Positions 42,558 to 50,683 of a stretch of DNA of 64,000 nt are shown piece by piece. The first letter of the stretch is position 1; each line of letters begins with the position of its first letter. Location of the stretch: the NCBI GenBank assembly GCA_030584185.1, contig CP129495.1:827608-891607 (forward strand). Reading direction: 5' to 3'. The notes beneath the pieces were generated by a model. It was not told the origin of the DNA and did not search any database. It saw only the letters and a list, made by a program, of their open reading frames with translations. The position numbers and the translations under genes were made by a program. The stretch comes from Acidimicrobiia bacterium. GTDB lineage: Bacteria; Actinomycetota; Acidimicrobiia; Spongiisociales; UBA11373.

Positions 42558-44036
42558 CTACTCCACCCAGCCGAACGACTTCTCCACGGCGCGGTGCCAG
42601 CCGGTGGTGAGGCGGGCTCGCGCGGATGGGTCCATCGCCGGCTCCCAGCGCCTTCCTTCGCGCCACAGGGCTCGCACCTGGTCGAGCCCGTCGAAGAACC
42701 CGACGGCGATCCCGGCGGCGTAGGCGGCACCGAGGGCGGTGGTCTCGGTGACGACCGGGCGCACCACGGGCACGCCGAGGATGTCGGCCTGGAACTGCAT
42801 CAGCATCTCGTTGCCCACCATTCCACCGTCGACGAACAGGGTGTCGAGCCTCACCCCCGAGTCGGCCTCCATGGCGGCGATCACGTCGGCGGTCTGGTAG
42901 GCCGTCGCCTCGAGGACTGCCCGGGCGAGGTGCCCGGCGGTGGCATGGCGGGTGAGGCCGGCGACCACGCCTCGGGCATCGCTCCGCCAGTACGGGGCGA
43001 ACAGCCCTGAGAAGGCGGGCACGAAGTAGACGCCGCCGTTGTCGGGGACGGTGGCGGCGAGGGCCTCCACATCCTCCGCGGCGCCGATCAGACCGAGGTT
43101 GTCTCGCAGCCACTGGACCCCGGCGCCTGCGATCGCCACCGAGCCTTCGAGGGCGTACTCGGCGGGCCGTCCCGGGAACTGGGAGGCAACGGTGGTGAGC
43201 AGCCCGGCACGGCTCTGCACCGCCTCGGGCCCGGTGTGGAGCAGCAGGAAGCACCCTGTTCCGTAGGTGTTCTTGGCGCCTCCGGCCTCGAACGCCGCTT
43301 GGCCGAAGAGTGCCGCCTGCTGATCGCCGAGGACCCCGGCGATCGGCACCCCGTCGAGCACCCCGACACCTTCGCCGAACGGCCCGACACTGGGGAGGAT
43401 CTCGGGCAGGGCGGTGGCGGGCACCCCGAAAGCGTCGAGGAGGTCTGCCTCCCACTTCAGCGACCCGAGTCCCATGAGCATCGTGCGAGATGCATTGGTG
43501 ACGTCGGTGACGTGGGCGCCGGTGAGGTTCCACAGCAGCCAGGAGTCGATGGTGCCCAGCGCCAGGTCACCGGATGCGGCGGCATCCCGGACGGCGGGCA
43601 CCTCGTCGAGCAGCCAGCGCATCTTGGCGCCGGAGAAGTAGGTGGCCAGCGGGAGGCCACACCTGGGCCGGAACCGGTCGACGCCGCCCGAGGCGGCGAG
43701 GGAGTCCACCATTTCCTGGGTGCGAGTGTCCTGCCAGACGATCGCCGGCGCCAGCGGCATCCCCGACGAACGACTCCAGGCGACGGTGGTCTCGCGCTGG
43801 TTGGTGATACCCACCGCCGCCAGGTCGCAGGGGCCGATACCCGCCGCCGCAAGGGCGCCGCCGATCACGACCCGGGTGGCCTCCCAGATCTCGCCGGCGT
43901 CGTGCTCCACCCAACCGGGGCGGGGGCAGATCTGGCGGTGCTCACGCTGCTCCATGGCCACGATCGACCCGGCGCCGTCGACCACGACGAACCGCGTCGA
44001 GGTCGTCCCCTGGTCGATGGCCCCGACGAACTTCAC
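42558..44036 (-). CDS. glpK: Glycerol kinase
   Basis: A 492-residue FGGY-family kinase forming sn-glycerol-3-phosphate. It has [16 protein letters not shown] at the N terminus, a [12 protein letters not shown] segment, AIVWQDTRT with catalytic Asp nearby, [13 protein letters not shown], the NASRTML loop, [18 protein letters not shown] and the FGGY C-terminal signature region. The GTG start overlaps the pth stop as GTGA. With pgsA next door, this links glycerol uptake to phospholipid synthesis. Confidence 0.96.
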   Translation of the reverse strand: MKFVGAIDQGTTSTRFVVVDGAGSIVAMEQREHRQICPRPGWVEHDAGEIWEATRVVIGGALAAAGIGPCDLAAVGITNQRETTVAWSRSSGMPLAPAIVWQDTRTQEMVDSLAASGGVDRFRPRCGLPLATYFSGAKMRWLLDEVPAVRDAAASGDLALGTIDSWLLWNLTGAHVTDVTNASRTMLMGLGSLKWEADLLDAFGVPATALPEILPSVGPFGEGVGVLDGVPIAGVLGDQQAALFGQAAFEAGGAKNTYGTGCFLLLHTGPEAVQSRAGLLTTVASQFPGRPAEYALEGSVAIAGAGVQWLRDNLGLIGAAEDVEALAATVPDNGGVYFVPAFSGLFAPYWRSDARGVVAGLTRHATAGHLARAVLEATAYQTADVIAAMEADSGVRLDTLFVDGGMVGNEMLMQFQADILGVPVVRPVVTETTALGAAYAAGIAVGFFDGLDQVRALWREGRRWEPAMDPSARARLTTGWHRAVEKSFGWVE

Positions 44037-44662
44037 GGGTTGTCACCCTTGGCGATGCCTAGGCGCGCCGAAGCGTCACCGGCCGCCTGACGGGCCTCCT
44101 CGCCACCGGCCTCACCGAAACGATGGAGCACCGCGGCGCCGGCGGAGACCATCAGATCGACGTCGTCTCGCTCCCGCTCGGTGAAGCGCCGCAGGACGAA
44201 GTCGGCCGGATCCTGGCGGCCGGGGGGCCTGCCCACTCCGATCTTGAGCCGCCACACGTCGCGACTTCCGATGGCGCGCATGACACTGGCCACGCCGTTG
44301 TGACCGCCCGAACCCCGTCCGTGATGGAAGCGCAGCCTCCCGAAGGGGAGGTCGATGTCGTCGTGGACGAGGATCAGGCCGGTGGGGTCGGTCTTGTACC
44401 ACTTGAGGAGCGCCACCACCGGACCGCCCGACTCGTTCATGAAGGTGAGGGGAAGGGCTGCGACGGCGGGCACCCCGCCGAGGGAAAACTCGGACACGTC
44501 GGCCATGATCTTGCGAGGAGCCCGACGGAACTCGGTACCGACGGCTGCGGCGACGACCACTTCGGCGCCCACGTTGTGACGGGTGCCTCGATACTGATCG
44601 CCGGGGTTGCGCAGGCCGACGACCAGCAGGGGGGAGGCGGCCGATGTCGAGCGGCGTCTCAT
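44033..44662 (-). CDS. pth: Peptidyl-tRNA hydrolase
   Basis: A 209-residue enzyme that releases peptides from peptidyl-tRNA. It has [19 protein letters not shown] with the catalytic His near 29, [13 protein letters not shown] with the substrate-binding Asn, [15 protein letters not shown] with the catalytic Asp, and [26 protein letters not shown]. The family signature is complete. The N terminus carries about ten extra basic residues. It follows rplY, the standard partner in actinobacteria, with a hairpin between. Confidence 0.96.
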   Translation of the reverse strand: MRRRSTSAASPLLVVGLRNPGDQYRGTRHNVGAEVVVAAAVGTEFRRAPRKIMADVSEFSLGGVPAVAALPLTFMNESGGPVVALLKWYKTDPTGLILVHDDIDLPFGRLRFHHGRGSGGHNGVASVMRAIGSRDVWRLKIGVGRPPGRQDPADFVLRRFTERERDDVDLMVSAGAAVLHRFGEAGGEEARQAAGDASARLGIAKGDNP

Positions 44663-44684
44663 CGCCGAGCGGTCCCGGCGGTCG

Positions 44685-44707
44685 GGTGCGGCCTGACCGG
44701 CCGCACC
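44685..44707 (-). terminator. Hairpin between rplY and pth
   Basis: Nine-base perfect arms (44685-44693 GGTGCGGCC and 44699-44707 GGCCGCACC) with a five-base loop lie four bases beyond the rplY stop. There is no T-run. It may act as a partial terminator or as an mRNA-stabilising element between L25 and Pth. Confidence 0.55.
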
Positions 44708-44710
44708 GCG

Positions 44711-45382
44711 TCAGCCCTCGTCCCCGGCCTCGGGTTCGGTGCCCTCGGCGGCTTCGACATCCCCGTCCTCGCCCTCGGCTTCCCCCGCATCGCCCTCGGC
44801 CACCGCCGCCTCCTCGACGACGCGCGGGATGGCGACGGTCACCAGGTCTGTCTCGGGATCGTCCAGGTACTCGACGCCCTCGATGACGGGAAGATCCGCC
44901 ACCTTGAGGGTGGTGCCGAGCTCCAGGTCCGAGATGTCGACGGTCACGTGCCCCGGGATGTCCATGGGCAGCGCCCTCAGGTTCACCGCGGTGCGGATGG
45001 TCTCCAGGATGGCGCCCTCGTTCTTCACCGCCTCCGGCGTGCCGATGAACTCGAGCAGCACCTCTGCGGTGATCGCCTCGTCCAGCGAGATGCTGATGAA
45101 GTCGACGTGGGCGATCTCTCCGCGCACCGGATGCCGCTGGATCTCCCGGGCCACCGTGAGGTACGGCTTCTTGGACCCTTCGACGGCGAGGTTGATCAGG
45201 GCGTTGGACCCGGCCTCGGTGTGCAGGGCGGCGTGCAGATCGCGCCGGTTCACCGACACCGAGATCGGGTCCAGACCCCGACCGTATAGGACCGCGGGAA
45301 CCTCGCCTGCGACGCGCCGACGACGCCCGGGCCGGCTCCCGGTTTCGGTACGCGCATCGGCGCGCAGGGTCACCTGATCCAT
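44711..45382 (-). CDS. rplY: 50S ribosomal protein L25/TL5/CTC
   Basis: A 223-residue long-form L25 that binds 5S rRNA. ATG 45382 begins MDQVTLRADARTETG, with AGGAG eight bases upstream. The N-terminal domain (to about 95) has GEVPAVLYGRG and REIQRHPVRGEIAHVDF; the C-terminal TL5 beta domain (about 100-185) follows. The tail is a long acidic Glu/Ala/Gly stretch (about 195-223), common in actinobacterial CTC proteins. Other open frame upstream is not used. Confidence 0.96.
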   Translation of the reverse strand: MDQVTLRADARTETGSRPGRRRRVAGEVPAVLYGRGLDPISVSVNRRDLHAALHTEAGSNALINLAVEGSKKPYLTVAREIQRHPVRGEIAHVDFISISLDEAITAEVLLEFIGTPEAVKNEGAILETIRTAVNLRALPMDIPGHVTVDISDLELGTTLKVADLPVIEGVEYLDDPETDLVTVAIPRVVEEAAVAEGDAGEAEGEDGDVEAAEGTEPEAGDEG

Positions 45383-45472
45383 GACATGAACTCCTAGGAG
45401 GAAGTGCGGGAATCCATTATCGCCCACGGGGGGCCATTGACCAAAGTGGGGCAGGTCTTCGAGCAGAGATCG

Positions 45473-45486
45473 CAACACTTATGTTG
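45473..45486 (+). promoter_or_regulatory. Candidate operator of the XRE/nucleotidyltransferase pair
   Basis: A palindrome CAACA-CTTA-TGTTG lies directly upstream of a -10-like TAGAGT (45487-45492), which is six bases before the ATG at 45499. Repressor binding here would cover the promoter, so autoregulation by the XRE protein is plausible. Confidence 0.5.
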
Positions 45487-45498
45487 TAGAGTGAGGGC

Positions 45499-45816
45499 AT
45501 GACCATGGCAGGGACTCTCATTCGCGAGGCGCGAAAGAGAGCCGGCCTCAGCCAGGCGGCACTCGGCCATCGCCTGGGCGTGCCTGGATCGGCGATCGGC
45601 CGCTGGGAGCGGGGCGAGGTCGATCCCGGGTTCGACTCGGTGCTGCGAACGGTGCGCGCGACTGGGCTCGACCTGACGCTGGCGCTCACGCCGAGCGACG
45701 ATCACGACGTGACTCTGATCCGCCGCACCCTGAGCCAGACTCCACAGAGTCGCCTCGAGGAGATGGTGACCGCGGTGCGGGCACTCGACCGGATGGCAGC
45801 CGCATCCCGTGGCTGA
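45499..45816 (+). CDS. XRE-family HTH regulator, putative antitoxin
   Basis: A 105-residue protein. The HTH_3 domain occupies residues 5-60: TLIREARKRAGLSQAALGHR, then GVPGSAIGRWERGEVDPGF. A helical tail follows. It overlaps the nucleotidyltransferase gene by eight bases, a layout seen in AbiE-like/MNT-type two-gene systems where the HTH protein represses and neutralises. The start has no strong ribosome binding site but has a -10 hexamer six bases upstream. Confidence 0.88.
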   Translation: MTMAGTLIREARKRAGLSQAALGHRLGVPGSAIGRWERGEVDPGFDSVLRTVRATGLDLTLALTPSDDHDVTLIRRTLSQTPQSRLEEMVTAVRALDRMAAASRG

Positions 45817-46324
45817 GTACGACCCGGTCGGGATCCTGCGGGTGCTCCACAACCACAGGGTCCGCTTCGTTGTGATCGGCGGAGTGGCGGCCCGGCTCCG
45901 AGGGGCACCTCTCATCACCCAGGACCTCGACGTGACGCCTGCCGCCGACCGGGCAAACCTGCGGGCGCTCGCCGAAGCGCTCACCGCCCTGGGGGCGCGG
46001 CTGCGCACCCCGAAGGAACCCGACGGCGTTTCCTTCCCCATCACCGCCGAGATGCTGGCTGCTGCCGACGCGTGGACGCTCATCACCAGCAGAGGCGATC
46101 TCGACCTCGCGTTCACCCCGGATGGGACCGGCGGCTACCGGGACCTGGCGGCGAGCTCGGACATGCTCCAGGTGAGCGACGACCCGCCGCTGCGGGTGTC
46201 GGTGGCTTCCCTGGCCGACGTGATCCGGTCGAAAGAGGCCGCAGGGCGGGCCAAGGATCGCGCCGCCATGCCCCTGCTCCGCCAGACCCTCGAGGAGGTG
46301 GAACGGGCCAACGGCCCCTCGTGA
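45809..46324 (+). CDS. AbiEii-like nucleotidyltransferase, putative toxin
   Basis: A 171-residue protein of the nucleotidyltransferase fold. FVVIGGVAARLRG is followed by LITQDLDVTP, the G-G...D-x-D active-site pattern, and a third acidic residue lies in the GDLDLAFTP segment near residue 98. The C-terminal helix has VIRSKEAAGRAKDRAAMPLL, common to MNT_AbiEii-like proteins. With the upstream XRE gene it may form a type IV-like or nucleotidylating toxin-antitoxin pair. It could also be an orphan housekeeping transferase. The GTG start overlaps the upstream stop. Confidence 0.87.
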   Translation: MAEYDPVGILRVLHNHRVRFVVIGGVAARLRGAPLITQDLDVTPAADRANLRALAEALTALGARLRTPKEPDGVSFPITAEMLAAADAWTLITSRGDLDLAFTPDGTGGYRDLAASSDMLQVSDDPPLRVSVASLADVIRSKEAAGRAKDRAAMPLLRQTLEEVERANGPS

Positions 46325-46375
46325 AGGGCCGGCCGCCCCCTGGGTCGGCCCGAGGGCAAGCGATACGTTGGCCTC

Positions 46376-47215
46376 GTGAGCAACGAGTTCCCCGTCCTCA
46401 GCGCTGAAACGATCGCCCCCGGGATCGTCCGGCTGCGCCTGCAGGCGCCCCGGGTCGCCCGCCATTGGAGGCCGGGGCAGTTCGCGATCGTTCGCCCCGA
46501 TGAAGACGGGGAGCGGATTCCTCTGACCGTGGTCGAAACCGACCCCGACGGCTCCATCGTGCTGGTGATCCAGGCGGTGGGCGCCACCACCGACCGGCTA
46601 TGCGCGATGGTCGCCGGCGACGCACTCGCAGACTTGGCCGGGCCGCTGGGAAGTCCCACCGAGGTGGACCACTTCGGAGGGGTGGTCGTGGTGGCGGGTG
46701 GGGTCGGCGCCGCAGTCGCACTTCCGGTCGCTCGGGCACTGGTCGAAGAAGGGAACGAGGTGACGGCGATCCTCGGCGCCCGCAGCGCCGACCGGGTGAT
46801 CCTTGCCGCGGAGACGAAGGCCGCAGGCTGTCGCGTGATCGTGGCCACCGAGGACGGCAGCCTCGGAATCCAAGGGATGGTCACCGACGCCCTGGGCGAC
46901 TTGCTGGCACGGGAGGGCCGAGTCGATCGGGTCTTCACCGCAGGGCCGATACCGATGATGGCGGCGGTGGCCGAGGCGACCCGTCGGCACGGGATCACCA
47001 CCATCGCCAGCCTCAACCCGATCATGGTCGACGGCACCGGGATGTGCGGTGGATGCCGGGTGCGCATCTCCGGCGAGATGCGGTTCGCCTGCGTGGACGG
47101 GCCCGAGTTCGATGCCCATGCCGTCGACTTCGACACCCTCGCTCGGCGCAACGCCGCCTACGCCGCCTGGGAGGCCGACGCCCGGCGGGGTGCCTGCCGG
47201 GAGGTGCCGGCATGA
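46376..47215 (+). CDS. NfnA-like FAD/[2Fe-2S] subunit (ferredoxin-NADP+ reductase alpha / SudB-type)
   Basis: A 279-residue flavoprotein. The N-terminal beta barrel carries PGQFAIVRP and RIPLTVVET (FAD site). The NAD(H) domain has VVVVAGGVGAAVALPVAR and ends FTAGPIPMMAAV. A C-terminal [2Fe-2S] region has Cys224, Cys227 and Cys239 (GMCGGCRV, FACVDGPEFDAH), with a fourth ligand possibly Asp as in NfnA. The stop overlaps the next gene, so both subunits are coupled. The GTG start is six bases after TACGTT, suggesting a leaderless mRNA. PyrK-like function is less likely because no pyrD is adjacent. Confidence 0.9.
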   Translation: MSNEFPVLSAETIAPGIVRLRLQAPRVARHWRPGQFAIVRPDEDGERIPLTVVETDPDGSIVLVIQAVGATTDRLCAMVAGDALADLAGPLGSPTEVDHFGGVVVVAGGVGAAVALPVARALVEEGNEVTAILGARSADRVILAAETKAAGCRVIVATEDGSLGIQGMVTDALGDLLAREGRVDRVFTAGPIPMMAAVAEATRRHGITTIASLNPIMVDGTGMCGGCRVRISGEMRFACVDGPEFDAHAVDFDTLARRNAAYAAWEADARRGACREVPA

Positions 47216-48750
47216 CACCGATGTCGACCCGGGAGCGGATGAAGATCCCCCGCCAGGAGATGCCGCTGCGCGACCCCAAGAAGCGTCGCCGGGACTTCGA
47301 GGAGGTCGCCCTCGGACTCGACCCGGATGTGGCGCGCCTGGAGGCGGCCCGGTGCCTGGTCTGCCGCCACCCCACCTGCGTCGATGGGTGCCCCGTACGG
47401 GTCCGGATCGACCGGTTCCTGCCCCTGCTCGCCGAGGGCGACCTGGAGGGGGCGGCGCGGGTGGTGCACGAGGACAACGCCCTGGCGGCGGTGTGCGGCC
47501 GGGTGTGCCCCCAGGAGTCGCAATGCGAGGGAGCCTGCGTGCTGAGCCGCAAGGGGGTTCCGGTCGCCATCGGCGCCCTGGAACGCTTCGTGGCCGACCA
47601 TGGGCCCAGGCCCGAGCCGGGGACGGCGGCAGCCACCGGCCGGAAGGTGGCCGTCGTGGGGAGCGGCCCGTCCGGCCTCACCTGCGCCCGGGACCTGGCA
47701 CGGCTCGGCCACTCGGTGACCGTCTTCGAGGCACTGCATCGCCCGGGAGGCGTTCTTGCCTACGGAATCCCCTCGTTCCGCCTCCCGGGTGACGTGCTCG
47801 ACGAGGAGATCGCCTTCCTCGAGGCGCTGGGCATCGAGTTCGTCACCGACGCCGTGATCGGGCCCGGCGAGACCATCGACGACCTCTTCGTCGCCGGCTA
47901 CGACGCCATGTTCCTGGGGGTCGGCGCCGGGCTGCCGCGGTTCCCAGACCTCCCCGGCGAGGACCTGGTCGGGGTGTTCAGTGCCAACGAGTTCCTCACC
48001 AGGATCAACCTGATGGGGGCCGGCCGCCCGGGGGCCGCCACCCCGATCCCGAACATGAAAGGGGCCAGGGTGGTCGTGGTCGGGGGCGGGAACACGGCCG
48101 TGGATGCCGCCCGCACCGCCCTCCGCCTCGGCGCAGCCGAGGTGCGGATCCTCTACCGCCGGGACCGACCCGACATGCCCGCCCGCCTCGAGGAGGTGGA
48201 GCATGCCCTGGAGGAGGGTGTCCTCCTGGAGGCCCTGGTGGCTCCCGTGGACTTCGTCGGAGACGGTGGAGCGGTGACCGGAGTCCGTATCGTGTCGATG
48301 CGGCCCGGCGACCCGGATGCCACCGGGCGCAGGCGCCCGGAACCCGTTGCGGGCAGCGAACGCCAGATCGCCGCCGACCTGGTGGTGGTGGCGATCGGCA
48401 ACGATCCCAACCCTCTCCTCCTCCGCACCACCTCCGAACTCGACCGCACCGACCGGGGAACCATCGTGGTCGACCCTGCCACCGGCTCCACCAGCATCCC
48501 CGGTGTGTGGGCAGGCGGAGATGTCGTCACCGGCGGGGCGACCGTGATCCAGGCGATGGGCGCCGGTCGCAGGGCGGCGGCGGCGATCGATGCCCACCTC
48601 CGGGAGGAGCCGGTCTCGAATCGGGCAGGCGCCAACCCGGCGGGCCTCCCCATCACCAGGAGGGACTCTCGGTCGGGACCGGTTACCCGTAACCGCCTGC
48701 TTCCTTCGCGGGTCGAATCGTCGCCGGCAAGAGAAGGGACGACGGCATGA
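47212..48750 (+). CDS. NfnB/GltD-like NADPH oxidoreductase subunit
   Basis: A 512-residue protein of the glutamate-synthase-small-subunit family. Two 4Fe-4S clusters are indicated by Cys48/51/56/60 (CLVCRHPTCVDGC) and Cys95/99/105/109 (CGRVCPQESQCEGAC). FAD site VVGSGPSGLTCARDL starts near 148; the pyridine-nucleotide site is VVVVGGGNTAVDAARTAL. With NfnA it should form the bifurcating NADH-dependent ferredoxin:NADP+ oxidoreductase or a related complex. A C-terminal tail of about 45 Arg/Ser/Pro-rich residues past HLREE is unusual for the family. Its stop overlaps the start of a 50-residue membrane protein. Confidence 0.92.
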   Translation: MTPMSTRERMKIPRQEMPLRDPKKRRRDFEEVALGLDPDVARLEAARCLVCRHPTCVDGCPVRVRIDRFLPLLAEGDLEGAARVVHEDNALAAVCGRVCPQESQCEGACVLSRKGVPVAIGALERFVADHGPRPEPGTAAATGRKVAVVGSGPSGLTCARDLARLGHSVTVFEALHRPGGVLAYGIPSFRLPGDVLDEEIAFLEALGIEFVTDAVIGPGETIDDLFVAGYDAMFLGVGAGLPRFPDLPGEDLVGVFSANEFLTRINLMGAGRPGAATPIPNMKGARVVVVGGGNTAVDAARTALRLGAAEVRILYRRDRPDMPARLEEVEHALEEGVLLEALVAPVDFVGDGGAVTGVRIVSMRPGDPDATGRRRPEPVAGSERQIAADLVVVAIGNDPNPLLLRTTSELDRTDRGTIVVDPATGSTSIPGVWAGGDVVTGGATVIQAMGAGRRAAAAIDAHLREEPVSNRAGANPAGLPITRRDSRSGPVTRNRLLPSRVESSPAREGTTA

Positions 48751-48899
48751 AGTTCGACAAGATCTGGCAAGTAGTCCTCGGCGTGTGGCTCATCTTCTGG
48801 GGAGCCCTGACGATGGACTGGATCTCGTTCAGCAGCGCCGGGGACATCCTCGGCATCGGCGCCCTGGCGGCGGGCGTCCTGACGATCCTCGACAAGTAG
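48747..48899 (+). CDS. 50-residue membrane protein coupled to NfnB
   Basis: A small gene whose ATG (48747) overlaps the NfnB stop as ATGA and is preceded by GAAGGGAC. The product begins MKFDKIWQVVLGVWLIFWGA and continues through a short amphipathic loop to a second hydrophobic stretch (DILGIGALAAGVLTIL), so it should form a two-helix hairpin in the membrane, ending DK. It has no Cys. Small TM-hairpin proteins with a WLIxWG element are known in many bacteria but unnamed; the tight coupling suggests it helps anchor or regulate the NfnAB-like complex. Confidence 0.75.
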   Translation: MKFDKIWQVVLGVWLIFWGALTMDWISFSSAGDILGIGALAAGVLTILDK

Positions 48900-48915
48900 G
48901 GCGAATCGACCGGCG

Positions 48916-49320
48916 TCAGCCGGCCACGAACGACAACCTCACCTTCCTGGTGGGGTTGTCGCCGTTGGTGTCCACCAACACCAACGACTGCCATCTGCCG
49001 AGCATCAGGCTCCCGTCGACGACGGGGACGGTGATCGACGGGGCGAGGAACGCCGGGATCACGTGGTCGGCCCCATGACCGGGGGCACCATGCCGGTGGG
49101 CCCAGCGGTCGTCACCTGGGAACAGTGACTCCAGCGAGGCGAGCAGGTCGTAGTCGCTCCCCGCACCGACCTCGACGATGGCCAGTCCGGCGGTCGCATG
49201 GGGCACGAACACGGAGAGCAGCCCATCGCCCCGGCCCGAGACGAAGCCGGCGGCCTCCCCGGTGAGATCCACCACCGCGGCACGAGGGCCGGTCTCCACA
49301 CCGAGTTCGATCGAGTCCAT
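48916..49320 (-). CDS. YjbQ family (UPF0047) protein
   Basis: A 134-residue protein with the YjbQ fold: GLLSVFVPHATAGLAIVE, then the GDDRWAHRHGAPGHGADHVI segment with clustered His residues, then APSITVPVVDGSLMLGRWQS and VLVDTNGDNPTRKVRLSF. Family members have weak secondary thiamine-phosphate synthase activity; the physiological role is unclear. ATG 49320 overlaps the stop of the upstream gene, so both are co-translated. Confidence 0.93.
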   Translation of the reverse strand: MDSIELGVETGPRAAVVDLTGEAAGFVSGRGDGLLSVFVPHATAGLAIVEVGAGSDYDLLASLESLFPGDDRWAHRHGAPGHGADHVIPAFLAPSITVPVVDGSLMLGRWQSLVLVDTNGDNPTRKVRLSFVAG

Positions 49321-50618
49321 CAGTCCTGGACCGACTCCATGTAGGTGCGCACCTCGGGCATGGCGGTCATCTTCTCGTAGAAGAAGTTGTTCACCAGGTT
49401 GAGGAGCAGGTCTCGCGCCTCCTCGACCACGGCGGTGTCGACCCCGCGCTCGGCGGTGACCCCATCCCGGATTCGCAGTAGCTGGCCGACCAACTCCTCC
49501 TCCTCCACCCCTTCCAGGGCGCGAATCACCTCGATCAGCGCCCGGTCGGTCTGATCGATCACCGTCTTCGGATCGACCTGCGACCCGGGACCGGACGCCT
49601 CCTCGATCGACCGCACCAGGGCGTACAACTGGTAGAGCACGGTCGCCGGCTCGTCGAAGATCTCCCTCAGGAACGCCGCCTCCACGTACCGGCCGTCGAG
49701 GCGGAAGATGTTGTACATCCGCTTGGCCGCCTTCCCCACGTTGGCGTGGTCGGGGTCGAGGTACTTGCGCACCTCCTTCTCCAACTGGGCCACGTAGTGA
49801 TCGAGGGCGTCGGCGGAGACATGCTGCGACAGCTTCTTGAACAGGGGCACCTCGTCGGTGTTGAGGTACACCTCCTGGAAGTAGGGATCCAGGTAGCCGT
49901 CGAGGGGCGTGATGGTGCCGTCGGGCGCCTCCCAGGTGACATCGAGCATGTTCGACGCATTGGCCACCTGCTTGCGCACGGGATCGGCCACGATCCAGTC
50001 GAGCTTGCACCACCCGGGTTCGATCGCCACCTCATCCCAGGCGATCACCACCGGTGCGCCCTCGGGTGTGGCCGCTTCGATCTCGCCCCGCACCACCTCG
50101 TCGGCAAGCCAGGCGATCGGAGTGCCCTTGCGCATCATGTCGCCGTTGCGAAGCACATCTGCCGGGTACTGGCCGAACTTGACCTCGATGAAGCGGTGGG
50201 TGGGGCCGTGCATCGTCGCCAGCGCCTTGGCCCGCATCACCCGGGCCAGGATGGCGCATGCCTGCTCCCGGGTGGGTGCTATCACGTTGACCCGCTCGAA
50301 GAAGTCGGCGTCTCCCGGATAGGTCTGGATCTTGGACTGTGCAGCCGAGCCGGAGAGGGCCAGGGCGGTCTCCACCACACCCTCCTCGTCGGGGATCTCC
50401 ACCAGGGCGCCCACCTGGCGGAAGTAGGCGAGATCGTCGGCGGAGAAGTCGAGCATGGCGATGCGATGCCCGAACACGCCGTCGCGATGGTCCAGGGTCA
50501 CCTCGTCGCCCGTGGGCGTGGTCACTGCCTCCAGCCACTGGGCCGCCTCGGCGGGGTCGAGGTCGACTCCGGCCTGTGAAGCCGACTCGATGATGCGCTG
50601 CAGTTCGGGTGTGGTCAT
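49320..50618 (-). CDS. Unknown 432-residue protein, nucleotidyltransferase-like motif
   Basis: A soluble, acidic protein with no signal peptide or helix-turn-helix. The region around residues 90-155 reads LSGSAAQSKIQTYPGDADFF, then ERVNVIAP, then THRFIEVKFGQYP; the G-S...D-A-D pattern recalls the nucleotidyltransferase active site, but this is a weak match. The C-terminal part is helical (FKKLSQHVSADALDHYVAQL, YNIFRLDGRYVEAAFLREIF). ATG 50618 is used because the frame upstream enters intergenic sequence. It is coupled to YjbQ by a TGATG overlap. I cannot name the family. Confidence 0.8.
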   Translation of the reverse strand: MTTPELQRIIESASQAGVDLDPAEAAQWLEAVTTPTGDEVTLDHRDGVFGHRIAMLDFSADDLAYFRQVGALVEIPDEEGVVETALALSGSAAQSKIQTYPGDADFFERVNVIAPTREQACAILARVMRAKALATMHGPTHRFIEVKFGQYPADVLRNGDMMRKGTPIAWLADEVVRGEIEAATPEGAPVVIAWDEVAIEPGWCKLDWIVADPVRKQVANASNMLDVTWEAPDGTITPLDGYLDPYFQEVYLNTDEVPLFKKLSQHVSADALDHYVAQLEKEVRKYLDPDHANVGKAAKRMYNIFRLDGRYVEAAFLREIFDEPATVLYQLYALVRSIEEASGPGSQVDPKTVIDQTDRALIEVIRALEGVEEEELVGQLLRIRDGVTAERGVDTAVVEEARDLLLNLVNNFFYEKMTAMPEVRTYMESVQD

Positions 50619-50643
50619 GGTTCGAGAGTACGCCTCCGGGCGA

Positions 50644-50670
50644 GGGGGGACCACACGATGTGGTCCCCCC
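50644..50670 (-). terminator. Terminator hairpin after the first 53-residue-repeat protein gene
   Basis: Perfect 12-base arms (50644-50655, GGGGGGACCACA, and 50659-50670) with a three-base loop begin 13 bases beyond the stop at 50684. No T-run follows. Confidence 0.75.
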
Positions 50671-50683
50671 ACATCCAGGCCCC

